33,418 bases of DNA from the NCBI GenBank assembly GCA_017416505.1, contig JAFQCI010000179.1, positions 1 through 33,418 on the forward strand, given 5' to 3'. Shown in pieces: positions 15,953-25,723 of the stretch. A model generated the notes under the pieces. That model had not been told where the DNA came from. It did not search any database and worked only from the letters and a program-made list of their open reading frames with translations. How positions within the stretch are numbered: position 1 is the stretch's first letter; the number at the start of each line of letters is the position of its first letter. The position numbers and the translations under genes were made by a program. This stretch comes from Lachnospiraceae bacterium (GTDB lineage: Bacteria > Bacillota_A > Clostridia > Lachnospirales > Lachnospiraceae).

Positions 15953-18900
15953 TTACCACTTTCTTTTTCTAAATTTAAATACAAAGACGCTTGCGCCTCC
16001 GGCTGCTGCCGTCGTTCCAGCTGCCGCTGCTGCATAAAGTGGCAATTTATTTGTTTTTTCATTTTTCTTTTCATCAATCTTCTCAGTTTTTTCTGAGCTA
16101 TTTGCATTTCGAGAATCATCTACATTCTGCTCTTGACTTTCAGCTATGCTACTATTCTCAACAGTATTGCTATTTTCAGAAGCGATTACTTCTGGACTTA
16201 ACCAATCCATATCCACTTCGATTTCTTCCTTATCCTGTGGATCTGAAACAATATCAGATTCATCTAACACAGGAATTTCTGAAACAGAAGAATTTGTTTT
16301 AGATGAATCTTCTGTTACTGTAGTTTGGGAAGTGGTTGGTTTTGTGGTAGTCGGTTTGTTTGTAGTTGACTCACTCGTTGTTGGTTTATTACTTGTACTA
16401 CTATTATTATCACTTGGTTGTTGCACAATATCCGACTCGTCAAATACAGGTTTATCTGTTCCTGTATCTGGTTTATCTACCTCTTCTTCCACATCTGGTT
16501 CTTTTTCATCCTCTTTCGGCTCCTCTGGGGCAGGAATGGTAATCGTATAAGTTGCTTTCTTTACAGAACTTTGTTCTTTTCCTTCCTGCACAGTAATTGC
16601 CCTCACAACATAGGTCACAGTTTGTCCTTCTGTTCCCTCCAATTTAATTGGAGTCGAGTACTTCTCGCTTGCAGTAGTAGGGTCACTTCCATTTATTGTA
16701 TAGTAAATCGTAGCTCCACTTGGAATATTAACAATAGAAAGGGTCTGACTTGTCGTATATTCTCCTTCCAGTAAACTAAATTCCGGTGCTGCGCACTGGT
16801 TATCACCCTGTACTGTTACATTAATTTTCACTTCCAATGAAACATTATTAGAATCAATGTTTTCAGGCAACATTACAATACCAGTGATTGCAAAGGTTTG
16901 TTGTGTTTTCAAAGTTTTATCATAAGTAGTACCATCTGCCAATGTCTGCAAATTCCAAACAATGGATGCAGAAGTGACTTCCGTATCCTCTGTTGTAATC
17001 TTTACTGTAGTTGGAAGTTTCATAGCTTCAACATCTAAAGTGGTTCCATTTGGAACCCCTGTAACATCAGAAGGTTGTTCTACTGACAAAAGTTTTGCAA
17101 GAGGTTTTGCTGCTGTGGATGCCTTAATTTCATCACTGGCTACTCCCTCGTAAGTCTTTTGTGCATCTCCGATGTAGGCATATATTTTATAAATATATTC
17201 TTTACCATCCGATGCTTCGATATCTTCATATAACAAATCAGAAGTTTCGGTAAGCATATCCCATACTTTTGTTGCTTCATTGTATCTATAAATACGATAA
17301 CCGGTAGCACCCTTTACTTTATCCCAAGTTAATGTAATCTTTCCTTCTCCAGACTGTGCTGTGAAATTCGTCACCTTTGCAGGTAATACCACTACTTTTG
17401 GTGAAATATAATATCCATTTGCATCATCTGCAAGGATATAAACTCTGGTGATTCCTGTAGAAACACCGGAAATATCAGCAGTATAAGTACCCTTTGGCTC
17501 TACCGTAACAATACTTTCATCCTTGGACTGCCAGATAAATCCTCGAGTAGTGGCACCATCTGTAGAAACAATGTTAATTGCTTTCGTTTCTCCAATGTTT
17601 ACAACATATTCTTCATCTGCAGCAATGGAATCTACCGGGACATATTCTTCAATGGTAATCCAGTTATCTAAACCACTTCCTGTACATAAATACAAATAAC
17701 CTTCATGCATGATGTACGGTGTCACCTTATAACCGTATTTTTGACCAAAGGTTAATCCCGTATCAGTATAAATATAATATTCTGTTCCATCATCACCGGT
17801 TGTTTTCTTTAAATCCTCCAACGGTATGTATTGTATTGCTTTGTATTGTATACTGGTTGTTCTGGAAATCATGTAGCCATCAATTTCAGATTCTTCTGCA
17901 ATAGCTTTCCATTTTATATCAACATCCTGATACTCTGTAGATAAAGAAATATCCGTTACTTTATAGTTTGGCATAACACCAACCGGAATTATAACACTAA
18001 CGCCTTTATAATCTTTTGAAGTTACTGTAAGTGTAGTAAATCCAACGCTTACACCCTTTAATTGCGCATTTGTCTGGCTATTTTTTTTATTCATTTGAGC
18101 AATACTGGTATCTGCAATGGTCCATTCAATTTCAACTTTTTCAGCGTTTCTAGGTGAATAAGTTAAATTTAAATCAGCCATATAACCAGGAGTGATGGAT
18201 AAATGCGTTTCACTAGGCACTATCGTTTGAATTACCTCTGCCGACTCTGTCTTTACCGTACAAATATCACTTGGAGTTCCCTCAATAATCACACGCTGCC
18301 CGGTTTCCCAACTGGTAACAAAACCTACCACATAATACTTATACTCTGTATTCGCAGTTAGATTACTGTCTGTATAAGATGTGGTTTCCGGATTTGCTAA
18401 AAATGCAATTGCATTCCAGGTAGAGCCGGAGGCATCATAACGATACACCTGATAGCCATAGATATGGTCTAAGGCATCCCATGTAATTGTGGCAGTATTC
18501 TTTGTTGCAGTCGCTTTCGCATTCTGCACCTTATTTGCCCGTGAATAAATCCGGTATGGTGTTTTATATTTATAATCTGTAGTATACGCATAAATATCAC
18601 AAACCCCCGGTCCTACTACTGTAACCAAACCATTAGAATCTACCGTAGCCACGGAAGTATCAGAACTTTCCCACTTTCCTACCCCCTTATTTACCGCAGT
18701 TTCCGGTACATACTTTGTTACAGATAATTGTATGGTATCACCAGCTTTATGGAAACCGTAATCTTCATTTAAAACAATTAATTTTACATTAATCGGGCTA
18801 ACATTTATTTTTATTGACTTCGTAATATTAGAACCATCTGTGGTGGAGCAGGTAACAGTGGCCGTTCCAACTGCATGGGCATAAATCATTCCATCCTCCG

Positions 18901-21337
18901 TCACGGTAACAACGGCTTCATTCGAAGATTTCCAAGATAAATTCTGACTTACAGAATCATAAGGAAGAACCTGATACATTACCTTATGTCTATGGTCTGG
19001 CTGCATTTCAAATTCTTCTGCCTCTAATACAATATCCGTAGCTTTCGTATCTGCAAAATGAATCTTAACTTTTCCATAAACTCCACTTCCATCTTTAGAT
19101 GCAGCATAGATACAAACATCACCGTTTTGTTTTTTCGTAACAACTCCATCCTTTACAGTAGCTATACTTTCGATGGCAGAAATCCAGTCAATTTCTCTGT
19201 CTGTTACCTTGGTTCCATCTGCAAGTTTTACAATTTTGTCCAACTTAACCGAATTACCCTGCACTGAAATTTCCGTAACCGGTGTTCCATCCTTAGTAAT
19301 TTCTACAGAGGAAATTCGTTCTATACTATTGTCTAAAGTAAATTCCCGAAATGTATTTAAAGAATCATCTATTTCATAGTCATAAATGCCTTTTGCACCC
19401 TGTAAATTATTTCCCTTACATATAAAATTGTTGATGGTAACATCCCGATACCATGTAATAAACATAGTGTCAGTTGCAGTTTTATATGAAAAATTCGGAC
19501 AATTATATACATTGTTCGTAATGGTAAATGTATCTGCTGTACTAATCCCAAATAAAGATTCATACACTCTGTCTGCTTTATGTTCATATACATAAGTATA
19601 ATCATCTATGACATTTCCTGATATGGTAACATTGGAATTCTCATCCGTCTTCGGTAAATTACAGAAAATTCCCATTCTGTTACCACCGTAGGTAAAATAT
19701 CTCTCACCATATATTTTAAGCGTATTATTAGTAATGGTAGAGGCTGCGCCTAAAGAAGCAATGCCGCCAAAATAAATGATTTCATTATTATCATATGTTC
19801 CATACGCTTCTGAAAACTTTCCAACATTTACGTCCGAAACTACCCTGTTTCCACTAAAGGTAAGATGGCCTGCACCCATGGAAATATCCTGTTCCTGACT
19901 ACCAAAATAAGTAATAAAAAATTCATTATTTCGTATCAGAATGTTGTCATCATCACCATTGCTGGAGTCAAAAATATAAACTGACGGACCTTCTCTTAGT
20001 ACAATTTCAAAAATATTATTTTCAATGACACAATTCGTAACATCACCAAAGGTCATAAACTTGGAATCTACTTCTGCAATAAAGTGATTTCCTGACATGT
20101 TCACATCGTCCAAATTATTGGGAGTATATCCCACAGTAAAACACATGGTTCTCCATTGATGAACATTTTTGTGTGGTGTCGTATAAGAATACACTGTGTT
20201 ATTAATAAAGTCTACATTTTTAATATAAGAATTTGTAGTATCTCCAGTTAAACTAAAGAAGCCAATCTGTTCATCTCTGGCATTATCATGCAGCTCACAG
20301 TTCATAATAGTAATATTCTCTGTTCCACCGCGCCAGAAATCCATGATACCTAGGTTCGCACCACGATAAGTTCCACTCATCTGGTACATCATACAACCAT
20401 CAACTGTAACATTTTTATTACCGGTAAATATGGTAAGATTCGTATACTGCTTATCCTCATAATATTCTCCTGACCATGCCTCCTGAGGTACATTATAAGT
20501 GACGTTGTAAATATACATATTCTTACAGTCATATAAACACATCTGTCTCATGTATTTATAAATATCTACTTCTCTCGCATCGATTTTAAAATTCCCCATA
20601 AACACATTCTGAAGATTACTACATCCAAAGAAAGGCTCGGAATAATTTTCATTCTTCTTATAATCGTTGTCGGTGAAAATAACAGATTTATCTCCTTCAC
20701 CTACCAGGTTGTAATTCGATGCATTTCCATGTACCTCATCTACCGCTTTATATTCTCCTTCCGGAATATATATCAAAGCTCTGTCAAAATTATAATTTGA
20801 ATTATCTACACACTGACCACCAAAAGATATTGCATCATTAATACAATACTGATCCTCGTGTACTCCATCTCCTTTCGCACCTAACTGCTTTACAGATATA
20901 ACAACCCATTTCGTACCCCTGTTATCTGTATAAGAATCCGGCTGAATGTTGGCATATAAACCATTGTATAAAAGAATAGAACCATAGCCTTCTTTTTGTT
21001 CCGATATCTTATAAGTCGCACCACCTAAATCCCCGGCTTCATAATATCCTTTGGTAGTTACATACTTTCCTGACTTCATCAAGGAATTTGTACTCTCCAT
21101 CATATCCACTGCACTGTCAAAGGTAAGAATAGACTGGCTGGAATAAGCTCCTCCGTAATTGAAACTCTTCAAAAACGAATAGTCCATATCCTTATATTTG
21201 GACATGGTAGATATTACCACTCCATTACCTGTCTGTGCCTTGGAATTTTGGAATAATTTCGGCCATGCTACCGCAAATGCAGTAGAAAATATAATCAACG
21301 CCAATACTATTCCTATTTTTCGTCGCTTTTTCTTCAT
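15953..21337 (-). CDS. Giant exported beta-helix / Ig-like surface protein
   Basis: This 1794-residue protein starts with a basic, hydrophobic signal sequence (about 1-35). A right-handed beta-helix region (about 140-660) opens with a GAKGDGVHEDQ pectate-lyase-3-type motif. Many Asn-rich N-x-T/I/F turns follow (ITNN, ISGN, IRNNEF). Next come bacterial Ig-like (Big_2-type) modules with W-x-S-S-(D/N) cores (about 670-930), fibronectin-III-like modules near 935-1030, 1125-1240 and 1315-1410, interleaved with more Ig-like units, and a chitobiase C-terminal-like module (PEFSLLEGEYTTSQ, near 1515-1600). The stalk is acidic and Thr/Ser/Pro-rich, and the end is an Ala/Gly-rich membrane helix with the basic tail FRKRKW. 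It is probably displayed on the cell surface, acting on or binding polysaccharide; enzymatic activity is not shown. GGAGGAG precedes the ATG. No terminator follows. Confidence 0.85.
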   Translation of the reverse strand: MKKKRRKIGIVLALIIFSTAFAVAWPKLFQNSKAQTGNGVVISTMSKYKDMDYSFLKSFNYGGAYSSQSILTFDSAVDMMESTNSLMKSGKYVTTKGYYEAGDLGGATYKISEQKEGYGSILLYNGLYANIQPDSYTDNRGTKWVVISVKQLGAKGDGVHEDQYCINDAISFGGQCVDNSNYNFDRALIYIPEGEYKAVDEVHGNASNYNLVGEGDKSVIFTDNDYKKNENYSEPFFGCSNLQNVFMGNFKIDAREVDIYKYMRQMCLYDCKNMYIYNVTYNVPQEAWSGEYYEDKQYTNLTIFTGNKNVTVDGCMMYQMSGTYRGANLGIMDFWRGGTENITIMNCELHDNARDEQIGFFSLTGDTTNSYIKNVDFINNTVYSYTTPHKNVHQWRTMCFTVGYTPNNLDDVNMSGNHFIAEVDSKFMTFGDVTNCVIENNIFEIVLREGPSVYIFDSSNGDDDNILIRNNEFFITYFGSQEQDISMGAGHLTFSGNRVVSDVNVGKFSEAYGTYDNNEIIYFGGIASLGAASTITNNTLKIYGERYFTYGGNRMGIFCNLPKTDENSNVTISGNVIDDYTYVYEHKADRVYESLFGISTADTFTITNNVYNCPNFSYKTATDTMFITWYRDVTINNFICKGNNLQGAKGIYDYEIDDSLNTFREFTLDNSIERISSVEITKDGTPVTEISVQGNSVKLDKIVKLADGTKVTDREIDWISAIESIATVKDGVVTKKQNGDVCIYAASKDGSGVYGKVKIHFADTKATDIVLEAEEFEMQPDHRHKVMYQVLPYDSVSQNLSWKSSNEAVVTVTEDGMIYAHAVGTATVTCSTTDGSNITKSIKINVSPINVKLIVLNEDYGFHKAGDTIQLSVTKYVPETAVNKGVGKWESSDTSVATVDSNGLVTVVGPGVCDIYAYTTDYKYKTPYRIYSRANKVQNAKATATKNTATITWDALDHIYGYQVYRYDASGSTWNAIAFLANPETTSYTDSNLTANTEYKYYVVGFVTSWETGQRVIIEGTPSDICTVKTESAEVIQTIVPSETHLSITPGYMADLNLTYSPRNAEKVEIEWTIADTSIAQMNKKNSQTNAQLKGVSVGFTTLTVTSKDYKGVSVIIPVGVMPNYKVTDISLSTEYQDVDIKWKAIAEESEIDGYMISRTTSIQYKAIQYIPLEDLKKTTGDDGTEYYIYTDTGLTFGQKYGYKVTPYIMHEGYLYLCTGSGLDNWITIEEYVPVDSIAADEEYVVNIGETKAINIVSTDGATTRGFIWQSKDESIVTVEPKGTYTADISGVSTGITRVYILADDANGYYISPKVVVLPAKVTNFTAQSGEGKITLTWDKVKGATGYRIYRYNEATKVWDMLTETSDLLYEDIEASDGKEYIYKIYAYIGDAQKTYEGVASDEIKASTAAKPLAKLLSVEQPSDVTGVPNGTTLDVEAMKLPTTVKITTEDTEVTSASIVWNLQTLADGTTYDKTLKTQQTFAITGIVMLPENIDSNNVSLEVKINVTVQGDNQCAAPEFSLLEGEYTTSQTLSIVNIPSGATIYYTINGSDPTTASEKYSTPIKLEGTEGQTVTYVVRAITVQEGKEQSSVKKATYTITIPAPEEPKEDEKEPDVEEEVDKPDTGTDKPVFDESDIVQQPSDNNSSTSNKPTTSESTTNKPTTTKPTTSQTTVTEDSSKTNSSVSEIPVLDESDIVSDPQDKEEIEVDMDWLSPEVIASENSNTVENSSIAESQEQNVDDSRNANSSEKTEKIDEKKNEKTNKLPLYAAAAAGTTAAAGGASVFVFKFRKRKW

Positions 21338-21370
21338 AGATTTCTCCTCCGTTCCACTGTGTCCTTACAA

Positions 21371-21376
21371 ATTATA
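21371..21376 (-). promoter_or_regulatory. Possible -10 element for the surface-protein gene
   Basis: A perfect TATAAT on the minus strand lies upstream of the GGAGGAG ribosome site of the beta-helix protein. The -35 position reads AACAAT, a poor match, so activation by a regulator or another sigma factor is possible. Confidence 0.35.
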
Positions 21377-21554
21377 CTCTGTTTTAATTTATCATTGTTT
21401 TTCGTATATTTGCAAGCTATTTTATGTATCTATCCGAAAATCTATATGAAAAATAAATTCTTCTTTTTTGTTGATTTTCTACAACATATAATGTTTTTTT
21501 CACTGTATTCTATCCCTCCAAATAGTATAAATAAATTTCCATCAAATTTTTCAA

Positions 21555-21603
21555 TAAAAAACCCCTTTTGGATTCTTTTTTCATAATTCCAAAAGGGGGT
21601 TTT
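21555..21603 (-). terminator. Terminator of the sugar ABC transporter operon
   Basis: On the minus strand AAAACCCCCTTTTGGA pairs with TCCAAAAGGGGTTTTT around a loop of about 15 nt and runs into T6. It lies about 100 nt after the permease stop codon. The near-symmetrical arms could also work on the plus strand, but no plus-strand gene reads into it. Confidence 0.85.
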
Positions 21604-21706
21604 CTATATTTCTTCTTAGTTTATTTTATACCTTCTCCACCAATACATTATTTTTGTAAATTTTCTACAGACAGAAAAGTATTTGGCTTTTAACACTTAT
21701 ATCATA

Positions 21707-22900
21707 TTATTTTTTCTTACGAGTGCTTACATCAAAAGCTACGGCAATAATAAAAATAATACCTTTTACTATGTACTGATAAGAAATATCAATTCCCATC
21801 AAATTCATACCATTGGTAAGCGACATAATAACCAATGTACCAATGATTGTATTGGTTACTCGTCCAACACCTCCGCTTACTGCCACACCTCCAATATAGG
21901 AAGATGCAATGGCATCCATTTCAAAAGCAGCACCTGCAGTAGGAGTGGCAGATTGAAGTCTGGATGTATATAAAATTCCAGCTAAAGCTGCCATTAAACT
22001 TACAGAACAAAATGCAAATAAGGTAACTCTTTTTACATTAATACCTGACAATTCTGCGGCCTGGGCATTACCACCAATTCCGTAGATTGCACGGCCAAGT
22101 TTGGTTTTATTTAGCATATAATTATATACCATTAATACAACACCAACAATCACTGCTGTCCATGGCAGACCTCTAAATTTCGCAAGTGTCCACATAATCA
22201 CCATAATAATTGCAGAGAATGCTACAATTTTGATAGCAAAAATCGGCGTAGAGCAAACCTCGAAATGATACTTTTGTTTATTTCTTCTATCTTTTATTTG
22301 TGAATAAATCATAGCCACAACTAAAATGACACCAATAATCATAGTCACAACATGAAAAGATGCTTCAATCGGTAAATCCGGAATAAAACCGTTGGATAAT
22401 GCATTAAAATTTTCATTTGGTATAATAATGGTACCCGTTTCCTGAAGCGATAAATTCAGTAATCCACGGAAAATAAACATACCTGCCAGTGTTGTTACAA
22501 AGGCGGGAACACCTAATTTCGTCACGAGCAATCCTTGATATAGACCAATTAAAATACCAAGCATTAATACAATCAATATAGCAACCCATTCATTTACATT
22601 GTATTTTGTCATTAAAATGGCAGCTATTGCTCCGCAAAATCCTGCCACATAACCAACGGACAAATCAATGTGTACAATAATCAAAATGACGGTCATACCA
22701 ATGGCTAATACTGCTACATAACCAGCCTGATTGATTAAATTTGCAATGTTTCTCGGCTGAAGAAATCCTCCATTGGTTTTGATTGCAAAAAAAGCCATAA
22801 TACAAATCAAGGCAATATACATCATGTAATCACGTATATTGGTTTTTACCATAGAAACCATTTCACGGCCCAATCCCATTTTTTGTTCCTTCTCGCTCAT
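21707..22900 (-). CDS. Multiple-monosaccharide ABC transporter permease (MmsB/GguB-like)
   Basis: The 397-residue protein is an integral membrane permease of the RbsC/XylH/MglC (BPD_transp_2) family with about ten hydrophobic segments. The conserved core GMTVILIIVHIDLSVGYVAGF lies in the first third and LGRAIYGIGGNAQAAELSGINV in the second half. The latter is the cytoplasmic loop that contacts the ATPase. With the ChvE-like binding protein and MmsA-like ATPase it should import monosaccharides (galactose, glucose, arabinose or xylose types in studied homologues). The ATG follows AGGAGGTAGTAAAT, 12 nt after the ATPase gene. It is the last gene before the operon terminator. Confidence 0.92.
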   Translation of the reverse strand: MSEKEQKMGLGREMVSMVKTNIRDYMMYIALICIMAFFAIKTNGGFLQPRNIANLINQAGYVAVLAIGMTVILIIVHIDLSVGYVAGFCGAIAAILMTKYNVNEWVAILIVLMLGILIGLYQGLLVTKLGVPAFVTTLAGMFIFRGLLNLSLQETGTIIIPNENFNALSNGFIPDLPIEASFHVVTMIIGVILVVAMIYSQIKDRRNKQKYHFEVCSTPIFAIKIVAFSAIIMVIMWTLAKFRGLPWTAVIVGVVLMVYNYMLNKTKLGRAIYGIGGNAQAAELSGINVKRVTLFAFCSVSLMAALAGILYTSRLQSATPTAGAAFEMDAIASSYIGGVAVSGGVGRVTNTIIGTLVIMSLTNGMNLMGIDISYQYIVKGIIFIIAVAFDVSTRKKK

Positions 22901-22912
22901 ATTTACTACCTC

Positions 22913-24439
22913 CTATGATTTAATAGCCATTTCCATGACTTTTTCTTCCGTAGCATCCTCCACCAATAATTCTCCTGTAATCCTTCCTTCGGACATTACA
23001 TATAATCGGTCACTCATTCCTAGTACTTCCGGAAGTTCTGATGAAATCATAATAATACTCATTCCCTGAGCTACCAACTGATTCATCAAGGAATATATTT
23101 CATATTTTGCACCAACATCAATTCCTCGTGTAGGCTCATCTAAAATCAGAACCTTTGGTTTTGCAAACATCCACTTCGCTAATTGCACTTTTTGTTGGTT
23201 TCCACCACTTAGCTTTCCTACCTTTTGATTAATGGAAGGAGCCTTAATATTGATAGAATCCTTATAACTATTCGCCACATTAATTTCTTCGTTTTCATTA
23301 ATCGCAATACCATTTACCAATTCTTCTAAATTCGCAATGGTAATGTTATAGCGAATGTCCTGCATTAAAATCAATCCATTCCCTTTTCTATCTTCAGTAA
23401 CATATGCAAGACCGCCACGAATCGCATCTCTAGGTTGTTTAAACCGTACTTTTTTACCCTCTAAAAACAACTCGCCACCAGACACTTTATATTTTGTCGG
23501 ATTTCCAAAAATACTAAGGGCAAGTTCCGTTCTACCTGCACCCATTAATCCTTGAATTCCAACAATCTCGCCTTTTCTCACATTAATGTTGATTTTATGT
23601 AGTAATTCACTGTTTTTTACTGGGTCAAACACAGTCCAGTCTTTTAATTCTAATGCCACATCACCAAACTCACGCTTTTCTCGTTTTGGATAAATATTAT
23701 TCATTTCACGACCTACCATGTGTTTGATAATCTCAGCTTCCTCTATCTTTCGCTCCCTTGCATCCAGTGAACAAATGGTGGCACCATCACGTAAAACTGT
23801 AATCGTATCTGCAATGGCTGTAATTTCCCGTAATTTATGAGAAATCATAATACAGGTAACCCCTTGTTCTTTTAATTCTCGGATTAATTTTAATAGATTT
23901 TGACTATCATCTTCATTCAATGAAGCCGTTGGTTCATCTAAAATTAATAATTTTACATCCTTACTTAATGCTTTAGCAATTTCTACCAACTGTTGATTTC
24001 CTACTCCTAACTTTTTTACTTGAGTAGACGGATCTTCGTGTAATCCAACTTTTTCTAGCATTTTCTTTGCCTGGACAATGGTTTCATTCCAATCAATTTG
24101 ACCCTTTTTTATAATCTCATGACCAAAAAATACATTTTCATAAATACTAAGTTCCGGAATCAAAGCCAATTCCTGATAAATAATAACGATACCTTTCTTT
24201 TCACTGTCAGCGATTGCTTTGAATTTTTGAACTTCCCCGTTATATACAATATCTCCTGTATATGTTCCGTGTTGATAAACCCCAGATAAAACTTTCATCA
24301 ATGTGGACTTTCCCGCACCATTTTCCCCCACAAGACAATGGATTTCTCCACGTTTCACTTTAAAATTAACATTGTTCAATGCTTTTACACCTGGAAATTC
24401 TTTGGTAATTTGTTTCATTTCTAAAATATAATCACTCAT
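22913..24439 (-). CDS. Multiple-monosaccharide ABC transporter ATPase (MmsA/GguA-like)
   Basis: This is a tandem-ATPase protein of the RbsA/XylG/MglA type (508 residues). The first half has Walker A GENGAGKS (38-45), a variant signature LGVGNQQ and Walker B LLILDEPTASL. The second half has the degenerate GLMGAGRTE loop, LSGGNQQK and VLILDEPTRGID. It energises sugar import by the adjacent permease. An upstream reading to 24502 would run through the intercistronic hairpin. The ATG at 24439 has AAGGAGGG at the right distance and matches the family start, so it is preferred. The substrate is inferred from the ChvE-like binding protein. Confidence 0.93.
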   Translation of the reverse strand: MSDYILEMKQITKEFPGVKALNNVNFKVKRGEIHCLVGENGAGKSTLMKVLSGVYQHGTYTGDIVYNGEVQKFKAIADSEKKGIVIIYQELALIPELSIYENVFFGHEIIKKGQIDWNETIVQAKKMLEKVGLHEDPSTQVKKLGVGNQQLVEIAKALSKDVKLLILDEPTASLNEDDSQNLLKLIRELKEQGVTCIMISHKLREITAIADTITVLRDGATICSLDARERKIEEAEIIKHMVGREMNNIYPKREKREFGDVALELKDWTVFDPVKNSELLHKININVRKGEIVGIQGLMGAGRTELALSIFGNPTKYKVSGGELFLEGKKVRFKQPRDAIRGGLAYVTEDRKGNGLILMQDIRYNITIANLEELVNGIAINENEEINVANSYKDSINIKAPSINQKVGKLSGGNQQKVQLAKWMFAKPKVLILDEPTRGIDVGAKYEIYSLMNQLVAQGMSIIMISSELPEVLGMSDRLYVMSEGRITGELLVEDATEEKVMEMAIKS

Positions 24440-24460
24440 CCAAACCCTCCTTCCTAACAA

Positions 24461-24491
24461 GAAACACCGGCTCCCATAAAGCCGGTGTTTC
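24461..24491 (-). promoter_or_regulatory. Intercistronic stem-loop between binding protein and ATPase genes
   Basis: GAAACACCGGCT and AGCCGGTGTTTC form a perfect 12-bp stem with a TTATGGG loop, 18 nt after the binding-protein stop codon. No T-run follows on the minus strand (CTTGTTAGG), so it is probably an mRNA 3'-protecting or partial-attenuation hairpin. Such a hairpin would keep the binding protein in excess over the ATPase and permease. Confidence 0.8.
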
Positions 24492-24509
24492 AAAAAGGTC
24501 ATCCCTTCA

Positions 24510-25679
24510 TTACTCTAAGCCTGTAAAATCAGATGCTTCATAATATCCAGAATCAACCAATGCACTCTTAACATTATCTTTTGTTACTACAACAATTGGT
24601 GTTTGTTTTGCAGGAACATCGATTTTCTCATTATTATATGTAGTGTCAGTTGCCGGCGTTTTACCATCCAAAATATCCATTGCCATAGAAACTGAATCAG
24701 ATGCTAAAGTTCTTGTATCTTTGAATACAGTCATGGATTGTTTTCCATCGATGATGTATTGAACGGATGCTTTTTCTGAATCCTGTCCAGTAATAATATA
24801 GCTTGAGATATCAGTATCAGTTGCAAAAACATCTGAAATAGCACGACTTGTTCCATCATTAGGAGCTAAAACCACTACATCACCTTTTGCCTCTGAGCCA
24901 ACTGCTGTTAAATGTGATTCTGCTTTTGATTTTGCAGCATTGAAATCCCAATCAGTTGTAACCTGTCCGATAATCTTTGCAATTTCATCTCTGCTTAATT
25001 CAGCCTTATCCTGTAGTGCTACTGCTTCTGATGAGTTTACGATCTTAAATGTTCCATCTGCAACCTTAGGTTGAAGAACACTCCAAGCACCTTCAAAGAA
25101 GATAAATGCATTATTATCACTGGCTGCACCAGCAAATAAATAAAGTGGAATTCCTGTTCCTTCTGGTGCATTGTCAATCAAATATTGACCTTGAGCAACA
25201 CCAACTGCAAAACTGTCAAATGTTACATAATAATCTACTGCATCTGTTCCAGTAATCAAACGGTCATATGCAATAACAGTAACACCTGCTGCTTTTGCTT
25301 CCTCTACTGCTGCCGCTGCTGCCGCACCATCTTGAGCACAGATAATTAAAACTTTCATATCTTTTGAAATCAAAGTTTCTACATTTGTCTTTTCTGTAGC
25401 TGAAGAAGCCTGGCTAAATAATACCTGATGTGTAAATCCTGCATTATCCAAAATCGTTTCAAATTGCTTTTGGTCTTGTAGCCATCTTGGTTCATCCTTA
25501 GTTGGTAATACAATGCCTACTTCAATGGTTTCTGTAGCAGCACCTTTGTTATCACTGCCACCAGTTCCACCTTTGTCAGATCCGGAACCCGAACCTGAAT
25601 CACCGGAACCTCCACATCCTGTTACTAAACCTAGTACCATAGTTGCTGTAAGTAACAAACTTAATAATTTTTTCTTCAT
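24510..25679 (-). CDS. ChvE-like sugar-binding lipoprotein
   Basis: This is the extracellular binding component of the sugar importer. The 389-residue protein has a lipoprotein signal with lipobox VTGC (Cys22), then a Gly/Ser/Asp-rich flexible linker (about 23-48). A periplasmic-binding-protein type I fold follows: VGIVLPTKDEPRW, VLIICAQDGAAAAAAVEEAKAAGV and VIAYDRLITGTDAVDYYVTFD. The NDGTSRAISD and ITGQDSEKASVQYI stretches are characteristic of ChvE/multiple-monosaccharide binding proteins. The ATG is preceded by GGAGGTAAGGCTT. It is the first and presumably most expressed gene of the operon, followed by the stabilising hairpin. The ligand is probably a monosaccharide, but which one is not evident. 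Confidence 0.93.
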   Translation of the reverse strand: MKKKLLSLLLTATMVLGLVTGCGGSGDSGSGSGSDKGGTGGSDNKGAATETIEVGIVLPTKDEPRWLQDQKQFETILDNAGFTHQVLFSQASSATEKTNVETLISKDMKVLIICAQDGAAAAAAVEEAKAAGVTVIAYDRLITGTDAVDYYVTFDSFAVGVAQGQYLIDNAPEGTGIPLYLFAGAASDNNAFIFFEGAWSVLQPKVADGTFKIVNSSEAVALQDKAELSRDEIAKIIGQVTTDWDFNAAKSKAESHLTAVGSEAKGDVVVLAPNDGTSRAISDVFATDTDISSYIITGQDSEKASVQYIIDGKQSMTVFKDTRTLASDSVSMAMDILDGKTPATDTTYNNEKIDVPAKQTPIVVVTKDNVKSALVDSGYYEASDFTGLE

Positions 25680-25723
25680 AAGCCTTACCTCCGTTATTTT
25701 ATTTTAGTAACTTCGATAGGTCT

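Larger units (their letters stand above)
21338..21706. other. Gap between the surface protein and the sugar permease
   Basis: This 369-nt AT-rich gap holds the terminator of the sugar transporter operon (21555-21603) and a likely promoter region for the surface-protein gene. A perfect TATAAT (21371-21376, minus strand) lies about 35 nt before its start codon, with no good -35 at 17 nt. The stretches 21400-21550 and 21604-21706 show no gene or structure I can support. Confidence 0.5.

Noticed and set aside
16146..16550. 134-codon plus-strand frame rich in Val/Leu/Ser
   Set aside because: It is the complement of the Thr/Ser/Pro/Glu-rich stalk of the surface protein; the low-complexity composition explains the open frame.
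19369..19605. 78-codon minus-strand frame inside the surface-protein gene
   Set aside because: It is out of frame within the continuous 1794-codon gene and has no independent signal.
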